This document shows, piece by piece, positions 54,779 to 64,000 of a stretch of 64,000 bases of DNA. Each line of letters opens with the position of its first letter. Position 1 is the first letter of the stretch. Source of the DNA: Eutrigla gurnardus (taxonomy: Eukaryota; Chordata; Actinopteri; Perciformes; Triglidae); NCBI GenBank assembly GCA_963514095.1, contig OY741265.1, forward strand, positions 26,431,090 to 26,495,089, given 5' to 3'. The notes beneath the pieces were generated by a model that made no database searches, was not told the origin of the DNA, and saw only the letters and a program-made list of their open reading frames with translations. The translations under genes and the position numbers were made by a program.

Positions 54779-57700
54779 TCACTGCTCGCTCTGCTGTGTG
54801 TCTGTGATGGTGGAGACGGCGCCCTGGCCCTTGCTGACGTCACTGATGCACGCCCACTGACCGTCCATCGACTCCTTCCACAGCGTCACCTACAGAACAA
54901 GCAGACACACATTAGAGGACGACGTCAACGAGGGACCGTGTCTGCAGTCCTTCAGATACTCCACCTTGTTGTCTCCTCCAGAGACAGCCAGTATGTTTCC
55001 AGTGATGGACCAGCTGACGTGCCAGACCACATCGTTGAATTTGTGGAGCAGTTTGGTCGTCCAGGTGTTGCCCGCCGGGTCGTCACAGGTCCAGATGAAC
55101 ACCCGTCCGTCCTACAGCAATATGTAAAACCATAGCCTCGTGAAGATGAATTTAACTGGTTTGTGACCAAGCAGACGGCGTTTGGTTTTTGTTCATTCGG
55201 GCTGGAAGAACGACTCAGATCATTTACTATTTCTTAACATTTCTCATGTTTTTTGCGTCGTACCGTGTGTTCTCACCAAAAACAAAGCAAATGTTTCCGC
55301 GCGGTGCAAACAAAATCATAAACGTGTAAATAAAGTTACAATCTGTAAATGCTTTAAATCATTACCCCAAAGAGGAAAAAATGTAATGCATTTGATTATC
55401 CAAACTGCATATTGGTCCTGTGGTTAGTACTAAAGTAAAAATTCTGATTCTTCAGTGCAGGTAAAGGGTTGCTATGACGACAGTTATTAATTGATTTGTC
55501 ATATCAATTCTTGTGAATTTGAGGTGATCAGAGGTATTTTTCTGATCACATAACAAATAGCTTACATAATATTTTTTACTTTGTTTGTTTTTAAGAGACG
55601 ACGACTGAATACAATGAAAAATATTAATTATTTTGGTTAAATGAAACATTATATTAATCAGGAATTAAAAAGATAAATCAGTCGTTAGATTAATCAACTA
55701 ACAAAAAGGTGCAGCCTGACTTATTAGATAAAAATGCAGACAAACTCGGTCAGGATATCACAAAATCACAATAATATCATGTGTGACTGAAGTATTGAAG
55801 TCTTTGTACACTGCTGGGTAGATTAGCAGTAATCTAATGCCTCATATCAGATTTAAAGAAGAAACTAACTACAAGCTATTAAAGACATGTAGTGAAATAA
55901 CAAGTAAGATGTTGTGGAGTAGAAGTATCAAGTAGCAGAGAAAGTAAAGTACAAGTATGTCTAAACTGTACTTAAGTAAAGTGCTGGAGTAAATGTACTG
56001 AGTTACACTGACTGACTCATTTAAAAAAAACAGCCATGAAACTTGCAGCTCCTTCATGTTAAGAGATGTTGAACGCTGATCTCTGGCTCCACCTAGTGGT
56101 TCAGATTAATAACTGTAGAACAACTGACAGATCAACGTGTTCTACCTCATTAATTAAATCTCACCTGGGAGCAGCTGGCGATGGTGCTGGTGGGAAGACC
56201 AATAGAAGGAGCCCAGCCGACGTCTCTCACCCAATCACTGTGAGCCTCCAGCTTCTGGTCCTCCTTCCACTGACCGTCCTCCTCTCTGGAGACAGGGAGA
56301 GACATCCAGTGACAGTTGAGACAGAGCCTTTACAAAAAAACGACTTCCCTGACAACAAGCTGGCATTGCTCTCCTGTAACGTCGTCTGACTCATGATGGA
56401 CTAACTAAACGCAGCAGAGCCAGAGACATCACATCCGAACGTCTTTTCCTTGACCTCGATGGAAAACATCATGAGTGGAAAGAAAGGTGAAAACGACAAT
56501 TTATGAGGATTTAGGAAAAGACAATAGCGGTTGTTATAATGCGACAGCGGATGATTGACAGCGGATGATTGACAGCGGATGATTGACAGAGGATCTGCCG
56601 TGGTGAAACTACAATCTCCCGTATGCCGGACTACAAAAAGCTCCTGTTACACTTTGTCCTGTGTTGTTTTCATGCAGATTAATGAAACAGCTGCTTCATC
56701 CGCGATGTGTGAAGGAGAGCAGCATCCTTCCTGCTGCGTCACACTTAACAATCAACAGCAGGATAGTCCAGTGTTCCTTTGCTAAAAGGATGGGAGCACT
56801 GAAGCACCTTTTTGAGAATTCAAGCAGGTCTTATCATGGCTGCCACTAAGACACTTCTTTCACTCAGAGACCTTCCTATGAGAAAAATACTTCCCCACCC
56901 CCCATCATCCTCGTCCAAAACCCGGCGCCATCATTACCCACAATCCAAACTCGGCCAAAGACAAAAGGCTCATACGTAAAATTCAAGACCTGTAACAGAC
57001 TTAACGTGTAAAACTGTGACAACCTCAAACTCTGTGTGTAAAGTGTCCAAAATTTGGACATTGTTTCTAACAATATTAAATTTTTTCGTTGCTCAAAAAG
57101 ACTTACAAGACCTGTGAAAACTTACATACATACATAAACATGAAATGTTCATTAAATAGTCTGAGTTTCTGTACTTTACAAAACCATGGGGTTATTCTCT
57201 GCCGCTTACAATAGTCCAGAAATATAATATAAGCAAATATACAATATAATAGTCAGCTATATTTCAATTTCTGCATGTTAGGTTTCTTTAATTACATATT
57301 TAATGAGCCTTGCTGGACAGCTACCTTAACTACCTTTTCTCTGTAACTGATTGTATTCACAATGAATGAATGAGTTGAAGTCACTAAACGTGACACAGAG
57401 AAAGATCACAGAAAGTCTGTTAAACAACTTACTTCCAGAGTTTGACCAGGTTGTCACAGCCTCCGGAGACGAAGCGTTTCACATAGTTTGGCTTCTGCCC
57501 CGACGGCTGATCGATCAGGCTGCCGGGAACCACAGCAGGAGCCCAACTCACTGCGTTACAGCCGATCTGCAGGGAAACCACTGCCGAGTTAATAAACAGA
57601 CACAAATCTGACAGACAGTATGACGGTGTAAGGAACAGATAAATAGAAAATAAACCTTCCGGAGAACATTTCATCGCACACATTCATGGAAATTAAACAG

Positions 57701-59762
57701 GAAGTATCGTTCTACTCTACTTAGAAGTGTGTCTCCAACTCACAGTGTGTGCGTTGCTGATCTTCTTGACGTCCCACTGCTGATCACCAGTAAACGTGAG
57801 GAGAGAAATGGCTCCGTCTGAGCTGCCGCAGGCCAGGATCAGACCAAAGTCATAAGGACCCCAGCAGACCGAGTTCACTGTAGACACACAGAAGACGACT
57901 GAACCAAAGAGACTACTGGAGGAGACAGTAACAAACATGACACAGAAAGAACACAACATGTACGATGTTCACCTGTAAACACAGCAGTTACCCACCTGAC
58001 GACTCGTGTCCACAGTATTCATACATCTTGTCCCAGGCTCCGTTCTCCTCCTTCCAGATGATGACTTTACGGTCGTACGAACAGGAAGCCAGAATGTTGC
58101 CGAACATCGGGTGAGCCCACGCCACCTGCCACACGGGACCCTCGTGGCTACACACAAACAGAAACTCAGGTTTAGTTCAGAAGAAGCTATACAACAACGA
58201 TAATTGGCGATATGAAAGGTTGAGCTCACATGTGACATAAGTGTTACAGGCCAGATAAAAGAAGCAAGTTCCAAAGTGTATAATCTGACAAAATAATTGA
58301 GTATCACACAATGTCACAATAAGATCGTGTTGTGACACAAGTATCGTGATAATATCGTATCACGGGGTCTGATGAGTCACACCTTTAATGAGAGTGACTT
58401 AAGCTCCCTGGTTTGGTGGTACTGGTGGTCTCTTACCCTCTGAGGTCTGCGACCAGGATTTGTCCTCCATTTCTGACGTTGAAGATCTTTACGGTGCGAT
58501 CAGAGGAGCAGGTGGCGAGTCGGGTACCATAGTAGTCCATCTGGGCGTCGTGCTGAAACAGACAGAACAACACAGTCAATAAATGGTACCTTCCCTCTTT
58601 TCAGCAAAACGGACAATATCAAAATATATCAAATACATAGATTTGTTACTTCTCATTACAAATAAGCATTTACTTTAATTCACTTTGCAATAACTGCACA
58701 TCACAAATATGTTATATTATGCTACATTTTGCCTTACCTAAATATCTTGAAATTTATGTCAAGGAAATAATAATAATGATGACAACAAAAATAATTTTGT
58801 GTGTGATTAACCAACTGCTACTTCAAAACAGCCAATCAGCATAACTACAGTGGTGGAATGTAACTAATTATTTACTCTGTATTTAAGTATAAACTTGAGA
58901 TAATTGTACTTGATTATTTTCACTTTAAGCTAATTTCTACTTTACTGCATTGCTTAGACAGCTTCCGTTACGGTTACTCGGTTTTGCTGCAGATGTTCTG
59001 CTCTGTTTTTGACACAAAACACATTTTTTAGAATATGAATGTTTGGTTTTCAAATAATGTACAACTGAAATGATTAGTCAAAAAAACCTGGCAACTATTA
59101 TGAGAGTTGACGTCATTTTTCACGTGAAGAATAAAACATTCTTGGTTCCAGCCTCACAAAGGTCAAATGCAGGACATTTACTGACATACATACACACATA
59201 ATACAGTATTGATACATACAGTATTGGTACGGTGTTGTATTCGTACTTTTACTGCAGTAAATGATCCCAATCCACCACTCACCACTGTGTATTATTTCTA
59301 ACATGATACCTGCAGCCACCTGTGACTGGCAGGACACTCAAATACGCAGATACACAAATACGCAGCATGTAAACATGCATGTGTGTATTCGTGGTTATTT
59401 AACGCGAACCTACACGTTAAAGATATCCTCACAAACCCGGTCTCTTAGGCGGATGCTAACGTTAGCTACAGACCATAGTTTGGCTAACTTGCTTAAATGA
59501 AGAAGAAGGACAACTTACGATCATGTCCTCATGAGAGGTGTCCACCGTGTTGATAACGGAAACCTGAAATGCACAAACGAATACATCAGCAATGAAATGA
59601 CAGAGAAATACTCGCTCTTAGATATACTCCAGGACTAGCTCTCTGGCGTTAGCCTGTCTGCTAACGAGCTAACACGTCAGCAACTAACGGTCAAACAACA
59701 CGTTAACCGTCAGGAAACAGCTTCGTAATACAGCGTCAAGTACAAGCTATTACACTCACCAT
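54779..59762 (-). CDS. sec13: SEC13 homolog, COPII and nuclear-pore coat subunit, complete
   Basis: Six-bladed WD40 propeller that pairs with SEC31 in the COPII cage, with NUP145C/NUP96 in the nuclear-pore Y complex, and in GATOR2. Coding exons: 59760-59762 (ATG only), 59519-59563, 58437-58552, 57996-58147, 57744-57877, 57433-57566, 56165-56285, 54965-55111, 54779-54889. Together they give 963 nt, 320 aa plus stop; human SEC13 has 322. Landmarks: VSVINTVDTSHEDMI, YYGTRLATCSSDRTVKIF, GHEGPVWQVAWAHPM, LASCSYDRKVIIW, SSVNSVCWGPYDFG, GCNAVSWAPAVVPG, KRFVSGGCDNLVKLW, EAHSDWVRDVGWAPS, ASCSQDGRVFIWT, WHVSWSITGNILAVSGGDNK, ending TDTQQSEQ. Exon 1 contributes only the start codon, followed directly by GTGAGT; exon 2 then encodes VSV as in human. 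Confidence 0.97.
56530..56640. repeat. Dispersed repeat with a 14-bp tandem, sec13 intron 6
   Basis: The GACAGCGGATGATT unit occurs three times in a row at about 56545-56590, followed by the AAACTACAAT and GGACTACAAAAAG parts shared with 41885-42010. The copies differ in tandem number, so the internal tandem has expanded in one of them. Confidence 0.65.
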
Positions 59763-59829
59763 GGCTGCGGCTGAAGGGCGGAACGATGCTGGATATTATT
59801 CCTTGTTTTCTTCTCAATGAACCAGGTTC

Positions 59830-60590
59830 AACAAGTATTCCGACGTGGCAACAAGAAGCCGCTTCCCACCGCACGGTGCCACGGCAGATTCTACCGGCGG
59901 AAACCGCAGCCGGCCTACCAAAGGTTCCGCACCGCACCGATTCGATTAAATAGAAAATAAAAATGAAATAAAGTGTTGTAATTGTTAAACAAAGACAGGA
60001 CTGCCAATATAAATATGAGCAATGCTCGAAGAAGTATTCTAGGCGCCTGTTTGTTATAAAGTAGTACCACATAGTCAAATACTGGTTACAAATACAAGTC
60101 CTGCATTCAAAGATGTTTTACTAAATGAGATTCACAATACAGTTAAAGTACCAGAATAATATATAGTATTAGGTAATAGGCTAATTCGCTTTATGACCAA
60201 CATTTTTAATGCTTTAATGTCTGCAAAATAACTTAAGTTGTCTAATAAATGAAGCGGAGTAAAAGCAGAAGGCATGAAATGGAACTAAGTCAAGTAGCCT
60301 ACCTAAAAAACTACAATGGCCTAGTTTAAATAAATGTACTTAGTTACATTCCAATGGACATAAATAAGGGGGAGGTTGTGAAGGTTAATCATAAATCCAA
60401 TAATAGTAATATTATTTTGTTCTTTTAGTGCTTTAAGCATATTTTGATATTAATACCTTTGTACACTGGGGTATTAGTAGTTTTGCTTCAGTAAAAGATC
60501 TGAGTATTTGTACTTCTAGGCTACTGGAAACATTGTCAAAACAGCCACAAAACGAAATAATTGACTTTATAGCTAAAGGGAATGTCAAAC

Positions 60591-60638
<48 letters not shown>

Positions 60639-61070
60639 GTAATGCTAATAATTACAGTAACAACAATATAGCATGTACTACTATACTTCTTCTACACATA
60701 CTGTGTAATGTGCAAAGTAAGTAGCCTACCACGTCATTATTTTGAGAAGGTTTCTTATTATTTTGAGATGCAAATTTGTATCTCAAAATAAAAAGAAACC
60801 TTCTCGATGATTCAAACGAGTATTTTAAACTCAGAATAAAACATGCTGCAACGTGTTGCCTGTGTGTCCACACGGTGGCGCCACAAACACGAACCACAGT
60901 CGCGTTCACGTCTATTTTTAGCTGAACCCAGCGGGTGTCATGTTGCCCCGCTCCCCGCTGCGCTGCGTCGCTCTCCGGTGTTGCTTCTTCTCTCAGCCCC
61001 CTCCACACTCGCCATGTTGTCGGGTTAAATCTTCTTGTTTAATCGTAGAAGAACCGCTCAAAGTACCAGG
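59830..61070. promoter_or_regulatory. Divergent sec13/cand intergenic region
   Basis: The region between the start codons of sec13 (59762, minus) and cand (61071, plus) is about 1.3 kb. GC-rich patches next to each start (about 59830-59940 and 60890-61010) probably hold the two promoters. The middle is AT-rich with GTAAAAG-type teleost repeat sequence and an (AAC)n tract at 60591-60638. At this spacing a single shared promoter is unlikely. Confidence 0.45.
60591..60638. repeat. (CAA)n microsatellite
   Basis: Sixteen CAA/AAC units in the sec13-cand intergenic region. They create a spurious poly-Asn or poly-Leu reading frame on either strand. Confidence 0.95.
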
Positions 61071-63018
61071 ATGTCCAGTGTGTCTTACCACATCTCCAAC
61101 CTGTTGGAGAAAATGACGTCAACTGACAAAGACTTTAGGTAAGAAGTGATCGGAGTGCGTGGGGGGCTCGTGTTTCCGACAGTGAGGTGACACTTTCCAG
61201 TCCTGACTCATGATGTGTGTCTGTCTTTCTGCCTTTATGTAAATCCACACGCACACATGTTAAAGAAAAGCTCTACTTAGTGTGTCTTTGTTGTTGGGGA
61301 AGAAAGTTCACTTTAGAGAAAGTCGTGATACGAGAGTAGAAATAGGCCTACTGTTACCAGTAAACATCCTGCATTCATGATATCACTTTAGTACAAAAGT
61401 ATTACCATCAAAATAAACTTAGTAGGCTACTTTAAAAGTACATTTCATCACTTTTAATGTTGCAGCTGGTACATTTGGAGCTCATGTTTACTTAATATTC
61501 TGTTGCATAATACTTTCACCAAGAGATAATAAATAAACGTTTTTGTTTTGTCACGGTTCGTGATTTAAAACACATTTAAAAAGTTGATCATATTATCAGG
61601 ATAACTGAGAGAGTTGAAAAAGCTTTTCTCTCGTAGTATAAGGGAAAAATAGAACCTGATTTATAATTCAGGATATAAAAATAGGATATGATAATCTTAT
61701 TTAAGATGATTTGATTGTTTATGACTTTAAAGGATGTTCAATTAAAAATGTGTGTCTTATCTGTGATGCAATTTGTTCATTTACAACATCTAAAGTAATA
61801 CAAGTATGTTTTAGTGCCATTTTAAGAGTTTTAAGCACATATAGATGATGATCAGGGTAATATAGAGTTACAATTATTTTGGCAGGATAACCGTGACTTG
61901 AATATTCATATTGTCCCATGCCTACTGTGGAGTAGTAAAGTAAATGGAAGTACTCAAGTAAAGTACAAGAATACTTAGTAAGGTACTTGAGTAAATGTAT
62001 TTTACTTTCTACCACTGGAGATAAGAGTTTCTAGAAGTGAAGATAATACAGATTTCATTCAACTGATCACTTCAATTAATTTGATGATTGAGTCTTTCCT
62101 TTCCAGATCTTGGGTGTCGTAACAACATAAAGACATGTTATTGAGTTGATAACGATGACCAGGTAATGTGTCTGCCACCAGATTCATGGCCACCAATGAC
62201 CTGATGCTGGAGCTCCAGAAGGACAGCATCAAACTGGACGAGGACAGTGAGAGGAAGGTGGTGACGATGCTGCTCAAACTGCTGGAGGACAAGAACGGGG
62301 AGGTGCAGAACCTGGCAGTCAAATGGTAAAAACACTGAATATATATATAATATTACAAATCAAATCAACTTCAATGTCAGGTTGTATGAACCTCATGCTT
62401 TGTTCGGTCTGTCTGCAAGACGACGGTCAACAGCTTTTAAAATGCTTGTTTTGTGAATGGAGTCTGGGTTGATGAAGTGGCGGACGGCTGAGGTAGAGCG
62501 AGTCGTCCTCCAATCATGAATCATGACTGTGTGTGTGAACAGGTCAAAGTGACTGAATGTAGTATGAAGCGCCTTGAGTAGCTAGTTAGCTAGAAAGGTG
62601 CTTTATAAATGCAGGTCCATAGGCCCATTGATGGATGCTAGGCGATGCTAACATTGTAGCTGCTTCATCAACACTCCAAATAAACCTTGTTGTTTGGTCC
62701 ATATGAAGGGAACACTCAATCATCACAGTCAGTTACACTTCAGGGAGATCAATCTGCTCATTTAGGGAGTAGAAGTGATTGTGGACACAGTCACTCTGAC
62801 TGTGAGGAGGCTCACCCATACGGAGCATGGTGGAAGTATTCTGTGGGTATGTTTGATTTGCAGCCTGGCTCCTCTGGTGAGTAAGGTGAAGGAGCCTCAG
62901 GTGGAGACGATGGTGGACACGCTGTGTTCAAACATGATGTCAGACAAGGAGCAGCTGAGAGACATCTCCAGCATGGGACTGAAGACCGTGATCACTGAGC
63001 TGCCGCTGTCTTCATCAG
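61071..63018 (+). CDS. cand2: Cullin-associated NEDD8-dissociated protein (CAND2 or CAND1), first three exons
   Basis: HEAT-repeat protein that binds un-neddylated cullins and exchanges SCF substrate receptors. Exons 61071-61138, 62182-62325 and 62864-63018 join in phase and encode the first 122 residues: MSSVSYHISNLLEKM, DKDFRFMATNDLMLELQKDS, IKLDEDSERKVVTMLLKLLE, DKNGEVQNLAVKCLAPLVSK, VKEPQVETMVDTLCSNMMSD, KEQLRDISSMGLKTVITELP. The start fits the family N-terminus; most of the roughly 1230-residue protein lies past the right edge. The N-terminus alone is close to both paralogs. I prefer cand2 because SEC13 and CAND2 both map to human 3p25; that is inference. No further exon was found up to 64000. 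Confidence 0.9.
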
Positions 63019-64000
63019 GTGAGGCCTGAAATGACCTCATCACCGCCAGAATATCATTTTAGATATGGTGACATTAAAGATGCTGCTGTGTTTGCATTCA
63101 CAAGCCGTGTTCATTTCACAAATCTGCATTCAAGGGATTTGAGTCACTACAAAGTAGCCCCTGTAGTTTTTATATTTTAGATATTTAAGTGGGTTGTTCG
63201 ACAGCAGCACAGTGTCGAGACCAAAATGTGCATCAGACGTGGAATTCAAGTTTTAATTCATTGTTTGAATCCAGAGGTGAAGGTTTCCCCCCCTTCCACT
63301 GGACCACCATGGGACCAACGAACAAATTGTTTTTGAATTGTACCATAAATTACACAAATTTGTCAACTTAAAAGATAATTTTGCACTTCAACAAAGTCAA
63401 AGTTTGTCGTATAACTGTTGAAGTAAGAATGTGAAAATAGGTTATAGGTAAAACATCATAATAAGTAAAGTAACGACGTTTTCAGATACATGTAGTGAAG
63501 TAAAAAGTAACCTCTGAGGAAATAGGGATGAGATGACATTTGTCATGGATTGTGATTAAAAACACTCAACAAAGTTGATCGATCCTATCATGATGGAGAA
63601 GTGGAAAATAGAACCTGATTTATAATTTAGGGCATACAAATAGATAAAAAAAAAAGATTTATTTATGATCATCCAATTTAAGATTATTTGATTAAAAATG
63701 TGTATCTTACCTTTCAGAAAAGGTCTAGGAATGTCATTTTCTCCACATAGGCAAATAAAGGCCTCCACATCTATTGAAATGTCATGAAAAGGCTGTTCAA
63801 TATGTGTCAATTTTCTTCCAGATGTAAATTAGTATTAATAAAGTATTACCCGTCTAGCCAATAAAATTAAAAAAGCTGTAAAATCCACTTGGAGCCCAGA
63901 CAAAGCAAGTTGTATTTATTATCTAAAGCTATTAAACTGCAGTTGAAGGCAACAAATGCTTAACATCATCACCGATCACAGAAGAAAGAAAAGCATTCAG

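Noticed and set aside
59763..61070. Single bidirectional promoter for sec13 and cand
   Set aside because: The start codons are about 1.3 kb apart, each has its own GC-rich patch, and AT-rich repeat-bearing DNA lies between.

Overview
The window is nuclear DNA from a ray-finned (teleost) fish. The coding sequence is split into many short exons with GT-AG introns and matches vertebrate gene families. The non-coding DNA holds teleost-typical material: a tRNA-headed SINE with an (ATGG)n tail, L2-like LINE remnants, MITE-like elements, and very abundant CA/GT, TA and CGCA/CAGA microsatellites. Nothing prokaryotic, viral or CRISPR-like was seen.

Five protein-coding genes were reconstructed exon by exon, with reading phase checked across every junction. 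Left to right they are: (1) serinc3 on the minus strand (286-10532; nine exons, with the last exon beyond the left edge); (2) rbl1/p107 on the minus strand (15728-34568; 22 coding exons, 1057 codons plus stop); (3) a type II keratin on the minus strand (42299-52241; nine coding exons, 414 aa); (4) sec13 on the minus strand (54779-59762; nine coding exons, 320 aa); (5) the start of a cullin-exchange factor gene, cand2 or cand1, on the plus strand (61071 to past the right edge; three exons visible). sec13 and cand stand head to head, with about 1.3 kb between their start codons. The genes do not form one pathway: they cover membrane lipid handling, cell-cycle repression, intermediate filaments, COPII/nuclear-pore coat, and cullin-RING ligase exchange.

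The stretches between genes (about 10.8-14.6, 34.8-42.2, 52.5-54.7 and 59.9-61.07 kb) and the long introns hold repeats and otherwise unassigned AT-rich sequence.

The observations most worth a second look are: a stray CAND exon fragment in keratin intron 3, about 15 kb outside the real cand gene; an extra 155-bp intron that splits the normally intact 221-nt helix exon of the keratin; a GC-AG intron in rbl1; an E2F plus CCAAT arrangement just upstream of rbl1; a cluster of rbl1 5' splice sites lying against CA/CAGA microsatellites; a long TA-centred inverted repeat; a TTAA-flanked MITE; and SINE insertions with intact target-site duplications. I found no convincing undescribed biological system.
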